From NCBI RefSeq assembly GCF_033880585.1, contig NZ_CP137624.1:3507501-3571500 (forward strand): a DNA stretch of 64,000 nt, in the 5' to 3' direction. The position numbers and the translations under genes were made by a program. The DNA comes from Lysinibacillus louembei (GTDB lineage Bacteria; Bacillota; Bacilli; Bacillales_A; Planococcaceae). Positions 17,306 to 25,340 of this stretch are shown piece by piece. A model generated the notes under the pieces. The model did not search any database. It saw nothing but the letters and a program-made list of their open reading frames with translations, and was not told where the DNA came from. Positions within the stretch are counted from its first letter, which is position 1. Every line of letters begins with the position of its first letter.

Positions 17306-17647
17306 TAAATGTGTATCCTTAAACCCTGTCATATATTTCAAGCCATAGCCTAAAGCCCGATCCATCAAAATATGTGCTAACCAAATCATCGCAATTGATA
17401 ACAATAATGCGATATTTGCGAATAAAGCAATTGTTAATAGAATAGAAGGTAGAATAAGGCTGTGCCCAATATTGTATATAATGGCACCTACTTTTGCATC
17501 TATCACATAGCCAATCATACATATATCTGGCGCAAGCAGCAAAAGAAAGAACCATAGTATCGAAAAATCAAGATAACAATAAATAGCAAATAGTACGAAA
17601 AAACTGAGTGCATACTCTAGTTTAATTAAGCTATGCAAAGCTATCAC
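17294..17647 (-). CDS. DUF4260-like membrane protein
   Basis: 117 aa with about four membrane helices. Residues such as APDICMIGYVIDAKVGA, YNIGHSL and WLAHILMDRALGYGLKY fit the DUF4260 family, of unknown function. It begins at a GTG inside the last codons of the MerR-type regulator gene (17-base overlap), so the pair is translationally coupled and the membrane protein is a likely target or partner of that regulator. Confidence 0.8.
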   Translation of the reverse strand: MIALHSLIKLEYALSFFVLFAIYCYLDFSILWFFLLLLAPDICMIGYVIDAKVGAIIYNIGHSLILPSILLTIALFANIALLLSIAMIWLAHILMDRALGYGLKYMTGFKDTHLGAI

Positions 17648-18056
17648 CTAGCTTTCGATACATTTCTTCAACAACCTCATCAATTTGCTCTTTATTCGAT
17701 TCATATTTACCCTCTTGCACTAACCCTTCTGCCATTTTTAATGCATCTAATGCCATTGTTAAAAATGCAAGCTGTCTTTCAATCTCATTGATTTTATGAG
17801 CAAATAATGCATGTGAAGCCTGATTGCATTCTTCACTCATCGGCTGCCCACTTAAAGTAAGCAAGCTACGAATTTCTTGTAATGAAAAGCCAATATTTTT
17901 CATCACTTGAATGAATTTAACTGCTCTCTCACAAGACACATCATAAAAGCGATAGCCATTTTCTAAGCGCTGTGGATGGAGCATCCCTTCTTTTTCATAA
18001 AAGCGAAGCGTATCTTGTGACAGATGATATTTTGCGGCAAATTGCTTAATAAACAT
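17631..18056 (-). CDS. MerR-family transcriptional regulator
   Basis: 141 aa from the ATG at 18056, which has AAAGGAGG eight or so bases upstream; the eight extra upstream codons have no ribosome site. The N-terminal winged helix (FAAKYHLSQDTLRFYEKEGM) and GFSLQEIRSLL are typical MerR, followed by a coiled-coil dimer helix with one cysteine (C in SEECNQA). The effector is unknown. An inverted repeat in its own promoter (18088-18103) suggests autoregulation. Confidence 0.9.
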   Translation of the reverse strand: MFIKQFAAKYHLSQDTLRFYEKEGMLHPQRLENGYRFYDVSCERAVKFIQVMKNIGFSLQEIRSLLTLSGQPMSEECNQASHALFAHKINEIERQLAFLTMALDALKMAEGLVQEGKYESNKEQIDEVVEEMYRKLGDSFA

Positions 18057-18080
18057 ATATGTCGCCTCCTTTATTCTCAC

Positions 18081-18109
18081 ACTATCATTGGACTACACTC
18101 CAACGTCAA
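18081..18109 (-). promoter_or_regulatory. MerR-type promoter with inverted-repeat operator
   Basis: On the minus strand TTGACG (18109-18104), a 17-base spacer and GATAGT (18086-18081). The spacer holds TTGGA-N6-TCCAA, an inverted repeat in the place where MerR-family proteins bind. Confidence 0.65.
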
Positions 18110-18118
18110 GTAATTTTT

Positions 18119-18146
18119 TGAAACTTGTTATAGTATTTTACGTATA
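18119..18146 (+). promoter_or_regulatory. Distal sigma-W-type promoter of the AIM24-like gene
   Basis: TGAAAC at 18119-18124, a 16-base spacer and CGTATA at 18141-18146, an exact match to the SigW pattern TGAAAC-N16/17-CGTA. Confidence 0.78.
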
Positions 18147-18184
18147 TGTAAAGCATGAAAAAGCATGAAAAAATCATAATTTTT

Positions 18185-18213
18185 TGAAACCTATAATATC
18201 ATTTTCACGTATT
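18185..18213 (+). promoter_or_regulatory. Proximal sigma-W-type promoter of the AIM24-like gene
   Basis: TGAAAC at 18185-18190, a 17-base spacer and CGTATT at 18208-18213. It is a near copy of the element 66 bases upstream, including the flanking TAATTTTT and GTAAA. Confidence 0.75.
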
Positions 18214-18239
18214 AGTAAAAAACGAGAGGTCGTGACAAC

Positions 18240-18932
18240 ATGAGTAAATATTCAATTTCGGAATTTATTAAGCAAACGGAGCAGGTTGATCGTGGAGAAG
18301 GCTTTTTTGAGCTAGAAACACCGCGTATGCTAGAGGTCAATTTAGATAACCTCGTTTGGGCGAAGGCGGGCTCCATGGTTGCCTATAATGGGCAAATTAA
18401 ATTTGAGCGTGAAGGCATTTTAGAGCACGGGCTTGGTTCATTATTTAAAAAGGCGCTGACAGGTGAAGGTGCCTCTTTAATGAAAGCAACAGGTAAAGGT
18501 AAGCTTTACCTAGCAGACAGCGGTAAGAAAATTATTATTTTACATTTACAAAATGAAGCAATTTATGTGAACGGCAATGACTTACTCGCTTTTGAGCCAA
18601 CGATTAAGCATGAAATTAAATTAATGAGAAAAGTAGCAGGCATGATGGCGGGGGGCTTATTTAATATTCGCTGTGAGGGAACAGGTCTTGTAGCAATTAC
18701 AACACATTATGAACCACTCACTTTACGCGTCACACCAGGTAATCCAATCATTACAGACCCGAATGCAACGGTTGCATGGTCAGGCAATTTACAGCCCGAG
18801 TTCCAAACAGATATTTCCTTTAAAACATTCCTAGGGCGCGGCAGTGGCGAATCCTTCCAAATGCGCTTTGAGGGTGATGGCTTCGTCATTGTCCAGCCAT
18901 ACGAAGAAGTATATATGCAGGCGCAGAGCTAA
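18240..18932 (+). CDS. AIM24-family protein
   Basis: 230 aa matching the AIM24 (TIGR00266-like) beta-rich family: GGSMVAYN-type segment ([18 protein letters not shown], about 40-57), [17 protein letters not shown], and [22 protein letters not shown] near the C-terminus. The family's role in bacteria is not settled; it is often found with membrane-stress genes. Two ECF (sigma-W-type) promoters precede it, which implies induction by envelope stress. The stop overlaps the start of the methyltransferase gene (TAATG). Confidence 0.88.
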   Translation: MSKYSISEFIKQTEQVDRGEGFFELETPRMLEVNLDNLVWAKAGSMVAYNGQIKFEREGILEHGLGSLFKKALTGEGASLMKATGKGKLYLADSGKKIIILHLQNEAIYVNGNDLLAFEPTIKHEIKLMRKVAGMMAGGLFNIRCEGTGLVAITTHYEPLTLRVTPGNPIITDPNATVAWSGNLQPEFQTDISFKTFLGRGSGESFQMRFEGDGFVIVQPYEEVYMQAQS

Positions 18933-19762
18933 TGGTGAAGGTAGATGCTTTACTTCAAGCAATGGCTATGCCAGCATCGGCTCACCAGATTCAACAAATT
19001 CAAACAGCACATCGCCTACAATTAATTGACTTTTGGGGAATTCCTAAAGGGGCAAACGTGTTAGAAATTGGCTGTGGGCAAGGCGATACGCTTGCTGCAC
19101 TTGCCTATACAGTTGGCGCTACAGGCTTTGTACATGGCATAGATGTGGCAGATGCAAGGTACGGTGCACCTGAAACGCTAGGTCAAGCGAGGGAGCGTTT
19201 ATTGCAAAGTGAACTAGGACAACAATTGCGCATTGATTTTAACATCGATATTTTCAATGAACAGGTGACATTTCAAGACAAGCAATTTGACTATATCGTT
19301 TTGTCACACTGTATTTGGTATTTTGCTAGCTATGAAATGCTAGAAAAAATGTTAATGCGCATTAGGCCATGGGGACAACACCTTTGCTTAGCTGAATGGA
19401 ACCCTTGCATTGAGCTTGCAGAGCAGCTACCGCATTTTACAGCAGTATCCATTCAAGCGATTATTGAAAGCTTTAAAACAAGCAGTGAATCCAATGTACG
19501 TACGATGTTTTACCCGAAGGATATTGAACAAGCACTCAATAAAAGTGGCTGGACAATCGACAAAAAAGATAATATTTACTCCCCTGATTTACAGGACGGT
19601 GACTGGGAGGTAGATGCGGCGCTTTCATTCTATCCCGAGGAGCTAGAGGGGCTACCACAAATCCCAGCCAAATTGAAACAGCTATTACTTGCACAAATTG
19701 AGGCTTTGAAAGAAGTGAAGGAAATAAAGCCGATGTCTACGTTTTGTGTGAAAGCGAGATAA
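18932..19762 (+). CDS. SAM-dependent methyltransferase, class I
   Basis: 276 aa. Motif I VLEIGCGQGDTLAAL (about 44-58) and the acidic end of strand 2 (GIDVADARYG) show a Rossmann-type SAM-binding fold. The substrate is unknown. It overlaps the AIM24-like gene by one base and is followed by a terminator, so it belongs to the same two-gene, probably stress-induced operon. Confidence 0.85.
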   Translation: MVKVDALLQAMAMPASAHQIQQIQTAHRLQLIDFWGIPKGANVLEIGCGQGDTLAALAYTVGATGFVHGIDVADARYGAPETLGQARERLLQSELGQQLRIDFNIDIFNEQVTFQDKQFDYIVLSHCIWYFASYEMLEKMLMRIRPWGQHLCLAEWNPCIELAEQLPHFTAVSIQAIIESFKTSSESNVRTMFYPKDIEQALNKSGWTIDKKDNIYSPDLQDGDWEVDAALSFYPEELEGLPQIPAKLKQLLLAQIEALKEVKEIKPMSTFCVKAR

Positions 19763-19770
19763 CTAAAAAC

Positions 19771-19804
19771 GCATGGAATCTAACATGATTTCATGCTTTT
19801 TTTA
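19771..19804 (+). terminator. Terminator after the methyltransferase gene
   Basis: GCATGGAATC-type stem pairs with GATTTCATGC and runs into TTTTTTT; it overlaps the 3' end of the convergent NUDIX gene. Confidence 0.8.
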
Positions 19805-20240
19805 TATAATCTTTTATAATAGGTTGGTCGACTTGATTTAAATTAACAGGCAATTGCTCTATAGGAAAAAACCTTACTTCAAACGCTTCTTCCTCGTCAT
19901 GCTTTAATTCTCCAGCAAATTGCTTGCATTCATATGTTGTAACAACTAAATAGACCTCATCACCATGTGGATATTGATAATAAAAGCCTTCCCCTGAATA
20001 CGTTTGTAATAAGATTAGCTGTTGTGCTTGTAGCCCTGTTTCTTCTAGCATTTCACGATATGCAACTTGCTCTAATGATTCCCCAAGCTCCATCGAACCA
20101 CCAATCAACCCCCAACAGCCATTGTCCTTGCGGTGCTGTAAAAGCAGTTCATTTTGTTCATTGATAATTATCACACAAGCGCCAACCATAATGAGTGGTC
20201 GGCTACCCACTACTTTTCGCAATTTTTTAATATAGCCCAT
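19791..20240 (-). CDS. NUDIX hydrolase
   Basis: 149 aa from the ATG at 20240 (GGTGG upstream, one base after the stop of the lipoprotein gene). The Nudix box reads GGSMELGESLEQVAYREMLEETG in form GX5EX7REVXEEXG (about residues 39-61). Such enzymes hydrolyse nucleoside diphosphates linked to another group. The substrate is unknown. It is the third gene of an operon with a membrane protein and a lipoprotein. Confidence 0.9.
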   Translation of the reverse strand: MGYIKKLRKVVGSRPLIMVGACVIIINEQNELLLQHRKDNGCWGLIGGSMELGESLEQVAYREMLEETGLQAQQLILLQTYSGEGFYYQYPHGDEVYLVVTTYECKQFAGELKHDEEEAFEVRFFPIEQLPVNLNQVDQPIIKDYIKKA

Positions 20241-20241
20241 C

Positions 20242-20631
20242 TTAATCCACCTCAGCCGCAATCATCATATCAAAAGGTGCAAGCTCATCATTAATATACA
20301 CTGAAAAATATTTATCCTCTGCTTTTGATTTCATTTTAGGGATTTTGTAAAGATACGTTTTTAATTCCTTTGAGTCTGAGTCTGATTCGGTTTCTGTTAA
20401 ATATACTCTTTGCTCATCGTTCTCTTCTACAAAGGACATTTTTACCTCCCCTGTAGTGCGATAAATAACATAGGACACCCCTTTTGTTGTAGATATTCCT
20501 TGCAAGGTTAAATCAGGCTGGATCACTTCTGCAACTTTTTTCGGCATTTTTGTTAATTCCACTGCGCTTTGTTCTTGGCAGCCTACTAAGCATACAATCG
20601 TTACAAGCATTAAAAATATCAGCTTTTTCAT
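20242..20631 (-). CDS. Small lipoprotein of unknown function
   Basis: 129 aa. A lipoprotein signal peptide ends in the lipobox LVGC (C18: MKKLIFLMLVTIVCLVGCQ), so the mature protein would be anchored outside the membrane. The rest is a small soluble domain I do not recognise. ATGA overlap with the membrane-protein gene upstream and a one-base gap to the NUDIX gene downstream mark a tight operon. Confidence 0.8.
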   Translation of the reverse strand: MKKLIFLMLVTIVCLVGCQEQSAVELTKMPKKVAEVIQPDLTLQGISTTKGVSYVIYRTTGEVKMSFVEENDEQRVYLTETESDSDSKELKTYLYKIPKMKSKAEDKYFSVYINDELAPFDMMIAAEVD

Positions 20632-20996
20632 TGGTTATCCTCCTGAATTTTTTTCTGAGTAAAGATCATTGCTAGCAACTGTGGAATAATATTTAAACAG
20701 CTAGCAAGCAACAGCATTCCCTCTGGCGAAAAAGGCTTAAAAAAGCCACCCCAATTTTCGTTCTCTGCCATTGTTCCAATAAAAAAATAAGAGACAATTG
20801 CTGAGATAAGATTTCCTATAATGACAAATTTGATATAACCATATCGTTTTGCTATGTATGCCAAGCCAACTGTCACAACAATCATCAATATGTAGCCTAG
20901 CATTGAATGATGCGTAAAATCTTGATACATAGAAAAATAGACAAATGGAAAACAGTATAGGCATATGATTGCAATCCCCTTGATAGCTTTTCCCAT
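20628..20996 (-). CDS. Membrane protein of unknown function (122 aa)
   Basis: 122 aa with about four membrane helices (7-24, 31-48, 54-75, 88-113) and a charged C-terminus KKIQEDNQ. No family recognised. First gene of the three-gene operon that continues with the lipoprotein and the NUDIX hydrolase. Confidence 0.75.
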   Translation of the reverse strand: MGKAIKGIAIICLYCFPFVYFSMYQDFTHHSMLGYILMIVVTVGLAYIAKRYGYIKFVIIGNLISAIVSYFFIGTMAENENWGGFFKPFSPEGMLLLASCLNIIPQLLAMIFTQKKIQEDNQ

Positions 20997-21035
20997 ATAT
21001 ACACCTCATTTCCATTACTTTTCTATAGTATACAT

Positions 21036-21073
21036 GAAAAAGCGAGAATGGAAAACAAATTCCATTCTCACTT
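21036..21073 (-). terminator. Terminator after the second ABC-F gene
   Basis: GTGAGAATGGAA pairs with TTCCATTCTCGC and is followed by TTTTTC on the minus strand, five bases past the stop at 21078. Confidence 0.88.
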
Positions 21074-21077
21074 TTCC

Positions 21078-22532
21078 TTATTGTAACAGCAATTTCTGTT
21101 CCACTAAATGATAACGTACTGTTGCTGTTTGTTGTAAAAATGCCTCATCATGCGAAACGATTAACACTGTTCCTTGATAGCCTAAAATAAAGCGCTCCAA
21201 TGCTTCCAATAATGTAATATCTAAAAAATTTGTCGGTTCATCAAGCAGTAGCACATTATAATCTCCAACAAATAATAAAGCTAACTGCAGGCGCATTGCT
21301 TCACCACCGCTTAGCTCACAAACGCTTTTTCGCAAGTCCGTTTGTGTAAAATGCATGGCAGCTAAGATTTTTCGCAAAAAGCCTTCATCATAGGCTGATT
21401 GTGATTTCATAAATTGTAGCAATGTTTGAGCTTGCACAAACCGATAGCTCATTTGCTGAAAATAGCCGATTTTCACTTTTGGTGATATATCAATGCCCTC
21501 TATACCGTCAGCAATCGCCTTTAGCAATGTGCTTTTGCCACTTCCGTTTGCACCTGTAATAGCAATTTTTTGCCCTTGACGGATTTGGAAGGAAACGCGC
21601 TCTAATAATAGCTTGTCTCCAGCCATTAATGTAAAATCATTCGCTAAAATCGGCACTTTATTATGCAGCTCAGTAATTGCTTTGTGCGCAAAATGAAATA
21701 CTCGCTCCGCCTCAGGCTTTTCTACTGCCTGTAGCTGCTGGACACGCTCTTCCATCGCCTTTGCTGCTCGGTGCAATGCCTTTTGCCCAGAGGCTTTGGA
21801 TTTTGTTTCAAACATGCGGTTTGGCTTTGCCTTTGCTTCTTTACGGGACATATTTTTTGCTTGTGCCATTTGCTCGGCTCGCTTCATTTTATCTGTAGCA
21901 GCAGCTTCTAGCCGACCTTTTTCCTTTACGTATGCCTCATGTGCGACTTGCTGTTGCTGGCGCTCTAATTTCTTTTGTTCTTTATAGGAGCTGTAATTAC
22001 CTGTGTACACATGTATTGCGCCATCCTTTACTTCCCAAATCGTATCGACTAAGGCATCTAACAAAGCTCGGTCATGGCTAACGATAATCAATGTTCCATA
22101 ATAATGCGTTAGCTCATCAATTAAAAATTGAATACCATCTCGATCTAAATGCGATGTAGGCTCATCTAATAAATAACAAGGTGCATACGTCGATAAAAGC
22201 TCGGCTAGCTTGCGTCTCGTTCGCTCGCCACCGCTTAAATGCTCAGCCATACCTTGAATATTAAGTTTACCTTGCAATGCATAGTCAATATCCTGCGTTA
22301 CTTGTAAGTCGATTTGATCCATATAAAGCGCATCAACAAAGCTTTTGACATGACCTGTCGTTGGAGAAATTTTTCCTGCCAACAGCTTGAGCAATGTGCT
22401 TTTGCCTGCGCCGTTATCCCCCACAATACCGATACGCTCCAATTGATGTACAGCTAAATACGGGATATTTAAAATTTCCTTATCTAAATAGTTCACTGTT
22501 GCTTGTTTGAGTTCAAATTGCAATTGTTCCAT
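21078..22532 (-). CDS. ABC-F family ATPase, probable ribosome-protection (antibiotic resistance) type
   Basis: 484 aa with two ABC domains and no membrane segments. Walker A motifs GDNGAGKST (about 37-45) and GANGSGKST (about 329-337), signatures HLSGGERTRR and ELSGGEAMRL, Walker B YLLDEPTSHLD and LLLDEPTNFLD. The basic, helical linker between them (residues about 190-285) is the ribosome-contacting arm in this class. The short first domain and long linker fit Msr/Vga/Lsa/VmlR-like proteins, which dislodge macrolide, lincosamide, streptogramin or pleuromutilin drugs. The leader peptide and nested hairpins upstream (22548-22633) support drug-induced attenuation. The drug class is not readable from sequence. 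Confidence 0.88.
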   Translation of the reverse strand: MEQLQFELKQATVNYLDKEILNIPYLAVHQLERIGIVGDNGAGKSTLLKLLAGKISPTTGHVKSFVDALYMDQIDLQVTQDIDYALQGKLNIQGMAEHLSGGERTRRKLAELLSTYAPCYLLDEPTSHLDRDGIQFLIDELTHYYGTLIIVSHDRALLDALVDTIWEVKDGAIHVYTGNYSSYKEQKKLERQQQQVAHEAYVKEKGRLEAAATDKMKRAEQMAQAKNMSRKEAKAKPNRMFETKSKASGQKALHRAAKAMEERVQQLQAVEKPEAERVFHFAHKAITELHNKVPILANDFTLMAGDKLLLERVSFQIRQGQKIAITGANGSGKSTLLKAIADGIEGIDISPKVKIGYFQQMSYRFVQAQTLLQFMKSQSAYDEGFLRKILAAMHFTQTDLRKSVCELSGGEAMRLQLALLFVGDYNVLLLDEPTNFLDITLLEALERFILGYQGTVLIVSHDEAFLQQTATVRYHLVEQKLLLQ

Positions 22533-22547
22533 TTTGCACTACCTCCG

Positions 22548-22612
22548 AAAAAAGATATTTTTTCCGTATCGATAGTGACTATCGATACGAGCGTTTCATC
22601 ACTCGTATCGGC
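22548..22612 (-). promoter_or_regulatory. Attenuator-like competing hairpins before the second ABC-F gene
   Basis: On the minus strand CGATACGAG pairs with CTCGTATCG, and the overlapping right half ATCGATAGT pairs with ACTATCGAT; the two stems share bases, so only one can form at a time. The segment ends in ATATCTTTTTTCGG just before the AGGTAGTG ribosome site. This is the layout of ribosome-mediated attenuation. Confidence 0.65.
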
Positions 22613-22633
22613 TTATAAAAATAATAACCACAT
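22613..22633 (-). CDS. Leader peptide MWLLFL of the ABC-F attenuator
   Basis: Six codons (ATG TGG TTA TTA TTT TTA) and TAA, with GGAGGTGAAGACCAC directly upstream. It lies 20 bases after the previous ABC-F stop and just before competing hairpins. Short hydrophobic leader peptides of this sort control drug-inducible erm, msr and vga-type genes by ribosome stalling. Translation is an inference from the strong ribosome binding site. Confidence 0.6.
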   Translation of the reverse strand: MWLLFL

Positions 22634-22647
22634 GTGGTCTTCACCTC

Positions 22648-24420
22648 CTATTCCTCTCGTAACCACTGCTCATACAATGCTTCTAGTTGCTGCTCTAGTT
22701 TTGTACGCTGTATAGCAGCAAGTGTTGGTTCCTTTAATTTGATTTCTAATTTTTCGATTTGTTCTAAAGTAGAGCGTGCTTTTTGACGTTGAACTTTCTC
22801 GACTGGTGCTTTTTCAACAACTGTACGCTTTGCTTTTGCCCACTCATAATCACCGTCATACACTGCAATTCGCTGATGCTCAACCCATGCTATTTTCGTG
22901 AATAGCTTTTGTAAAAAATAACGATCATGTGAGACAGCGATAACTGTCCCTTCAAAGGTTTCCAAGGTATCCTCTAGCACTTCACGTGATTCAATATCAA
23001 GATGGTTGGTCGGCTCATCTAGCACCAATAAATTGATTTGTTGATGCATCAGCTGCGCAAGACGTAAGCGCATTTTTTCGCCACCACTTAAATTTTTGAT
23101 TTTTTTGAAGACATCATATCCGTAAAATAGAAACTGCGCTAGTATGTGGCGTGCCTCTGCCTCGGAGACAGCTACTGCTTCACGGAAAACATCTACTACC
23201 CGTGCCTCCGTATCGCGATAATCAAATTGCTGTGATAAGTAGCCAATTTTAACATTGCTGCCAAGCTTACAGCTTCCCAGCTGTGGTGTGACTTCACCCG
23301 TTATCATTTTTAGCAGCGTCGACTTGCCGCAGCCGTTGTCACCAACAATGGCTAGTCTGTCTTGGAAATAGACAGATAAGTCACTATCAGCAAATAGTAT
23401 ACGCTCATAGCGATGTGTAACATTTTCAAAGGCTACGACTTCCTTGCCACTGCGCTCTGACATTGTTAATGATAAATTCATCTTTTTTATGTTCGATGGC
23501 TTTTTCACTCTCTCCATTCTCGCTAACGCCTTCTCCATGCTCTTCGCTCGACGGTGCAAGCTATCGCTAGGCGGATTCGCTTCATTTGCCCATTGCTTTA
23601 GCCGTTTAATTGCTTCCTGCATCTTTTTGATTTTCTTCTGTTGTTCCTCATATTGCGCAAATTGCTGTTCAATTTTTTCCTGCTTTTGCTGGACAAATGC
23701 ATCATAATTACCATGATAAGTGTGGGCCTCGCCATCTTCTATTTCCACTATTTTTTGTGCAACCTGATTCATAAATTGACGGTCATGTGAAACGACAATG
23801 ACGATGCCATCAAATTTTTGCACATGCCCCTCAAGCCATTCAATTGCCCGCATATCTAAATGATTTGTTGGCTCATCTAATAATAAAATTGATGGGTTTT
23901 GCAATAAAATTTGCCCTAGCATCACCTTTGTTTTCTCACCACCACTTAATGCTTCAAATGGTTGTGCTAAAAAAGGATGAATGCCTAAGCCATTGGCAAC
24001 GGCAATCAGCTGAGAATCTAGCTCATAGCCACCTTCTTGCATAAATTGCTCCTGTATTTGCCCGTATTGCTGTAAAAGCTTTTCGGCTATTTCCCCCGCC
24101 TGCATTTGCTGCTCAAATAACTCCATTTTTTCCTTCAAGGCAAAAATCGAAGCAAAGGCTTCCTCTAACACGGCTCTCACCGTATATGCTGGATAGCTCG
24201 GTATTTGATGTAAATAACCAAGCGTTGCTTCCTTGCTTTTAATAATACGACCTGTATCTGGTGTGTCCTCGCCTGCTAATAGGCGCAGCAATGTCGTTTT
24301 GCCACAGCCGTTTGGACCGACAACGGCAATATGCTCTCCTGTATTAACCTCTAGCTGTAGTCCTGTAAAAATTTCATTGCTACCAAGTGTTTTAGTAATC
24401 TGCTCTGCTTTTATTTGCAT
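22648..24420 (-). CDS. ABC-F family ATPase, first of a tandem pair
   Basis: 590 aa with two ABC domains and no membrane segments. Walker A GPNGCGKTT (about 35-43) and GDNGCGKST (about 359-367), signatures ALSGGEKTKV and NLSGGEKMRL, Walker B LLLDEPTNHLD and LVLDEPTNHLD. A charged linker (about 235-315) joins them and a coiled-coil tail (about 535-588, LEQIEKLEIKLKEP) follows, as in YdiF/Uup-like and some antibiotic-resistance ABC-F proteins. It acts on ribosomes rather than as a transporter. Upstream lie a 46-codon ORF (24524-24664) and a strong terminator (24464-24496), suggesting control by attenuation. Confidence 0.88.
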   Translation of the reverse strand: MQIKAEQITKTLGSNEIFTGLQLEVNTGEHIAVVGPNGCGKTTLLRLLAGEDTPDTGRIIKSKEATLGYLHQIPSYPAYTVRAVLEEAFASIFALKEKMELFEQQMQAGEIAEKLLQQYGQIQEQFMQEGGYELDSQLIAVANGLGIHPFLAQPFEALSGGEKTKVMLGQILLQNPSILLLDEPTNHLDMRAIEWLEGHVQKFDGIVIVVSHDRQFMNQVAQKIVEIEDGEAHTYHGNYDAFVQQKQEKIEQQFAQYEEQQKKIKKMQEAIKRLKQWANEANPPSDSLHRRAKSMEKALARMERVKKPSNIKKMNLSLTMSERSGKEVVAFENVTHRYERILFADSDLSVYFQDRLAIVGDNGCGKSTLLKMITGEVTPQLGSCKLGSNVKIGYLSQQFDYRDTEARVVDVFREAVAVSEAEARHILAQFLFYGYDVFKKIKNLSGGEKMRLRLAQLMHQQINLLVLDEPTNHLDIESREVLEDTLETFEGTVIAVSHDRYFLQKLFTKIAWVEHQRIAVYDGDYEWAKAKRTVVEKAPVEKVQRQKARSTLEQIEKLEIKLKEPTLAAIQRTKLEQQLEALYEQWLREE

Positions 24421-24463
24421 TGTTATGCCCCCAAATAACGTGCGGAAAAGGCATTTTGAACGT

Positions 24464-24496
24464 CAAAAAAAGACTGCACATTAACATGCAGTCTTT
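24464..24496 (-). terminator. Terminator between the leader ORF and the first ABC-F gene
   Basis: AGACTGCA pairs with TGCAGTCT around a TGTTAATG-type loop, followed by TTTTTTTGACG on the minus strand. It sits 28 bases after the leader ORF stop and 44 bases before the ABC-F start codon, so it can stop transcription before the gene. Confidence 0.85.
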
Positions 24497-24523
24497 TCCT
24501 TAATTGCTCGTGAAAAAGAATGG

Positions 24524-24664
24524 TTAATCCGCTACGTTTCGTATTTTGATTTGCTTAAAAAAGGACATACTCGTCCCGTTGTTCGCAAAATCAAAAGTAA
24601 TTACACGTGCAAAGTACATTGCAGTATCCACTTTTACACCTGTAGTCATAGCGTTTTGAATCAT
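24524..24664 (-). CDS. 46-codon leader ORF upstream of the first ABC-F gene
   Basis: Starts MIQNAMTTGVKVDTAM and ends KIRNVAD, with an excellent ribosome binding site (GGAGGTG, eight bases before the ATG). No family recognised and no membrane segment. Its position ahead of a terminator and an ABC-F gene makes a translated regulatory leader likely; it could also be an independent small protein. Confidence 0.55.
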   Translation of the reverse strand: MIQNAMTTGVKVDTAMYFARVITFDFANNGTSMSFFKQIKIRNVAD

Positions 24665-24807
24665 TCTTTTTCACCTCCGTTCATTTAAATTAGTTATAGT
24701 GTAGCATACCTTTATAGATTTTGGAAGAAGGGGTTTTAAAATATTGTCAGTTCATAGTACAATAAAGCATAATACTTCAATCATTTGTTAAGGAGGGTAT
24801 CCATCGT

Positions 24808-24873
24808 ATGAAGAAAAAAATATTGTTGTTTTTATCATCTGGATATGGATATTCCACTGCTGTTTTTTTCTAA
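24808..24873 (+). CDS. Possible 21-residue peptide upstream of the RidA gene
   Basis: An ORF of 21 codons beginning MKKKILLFLSSGYGYS and ending AVFF, with AAGGAGGG 11 bases before the ATG. A basic start and hydrophobic run suggest a membrane peptide. It is followed after 71 bases by the RidA-family gene. Too short to judge by composition; the ribosome site is the only support. Confidence 0.35.
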   Translation: MKKKILLFLSSGYGYSTAVFF

Positions 24874-24944
24874 AAAATACTTAAAGGGAGAAGTGTGCCC
24901 ATTTTTAGCAAATGCAGTAGCAATATAATGATGAGGTGACATAA

Positions 24945-25337
24945 ATGAATCAAATTATGAGAACAAATCCAACAACAATGCCAAAGCCTGTTGGCAACTA
25001 CACACACATAACGAAAATCCCAAGAAATGCAGAGCTATTTGTGTTATCAGGACAAATTGGTACAGGTATGACAGGACATTTACCTGAGACATTCAATGAG
25101 CAAATGCACAACACGTTCCAAAATATTAAGCTAGCTTTACAGTCAGAAAATTTAGATGCAACAAACATTATTAAAGTAAATGTTTGGGCAACAGAGCTGA
25201 TTGATTGGCATTATTTTTATAAGGAATGGGACGATTTCTTCGAAAAAGAATACCCAGCAATGACAATAGGCTATATTGCTGCACTTGGCTTGCCAGAAAT
25301 CAAAATCGAAATTGAAATTTGGGCAGCAAATCCATAA
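24945..25337 (+). CDS. RidA/YjgF-family protein
   Basis: 130 aa. RidA-type proteins hydrolyse reactive enamines/imines; typical segments are FVLSGQIGTG (about 33-42), F(Q)NIKLALQSENLDATNIIKVNVW and the C-terminal EIEIWAANP. The usual active-site arginine (RPC/CVR-type segment near residue 105) is not seen: the region reads YIAALGLPEIKIEI, so this is a divergent subfamily without clear deaminase activity. AGGTGAC precedes the ATG. It ends at a perfect-stem terminator. Confidence 0.85.
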   Translation: MNQIMRTNPTTMPKPVGNYTHITKIPRNAELFVLSGQIGTGMTGHLPETFNEQMHNTFQNIKLALQSENLDATNIIKVNVWATELIDWHYFYKEWDDFFEKEYPAMTIGYIAALGLPEIKIEIEIWAANP

Positions 25338-25340
25338 AAT

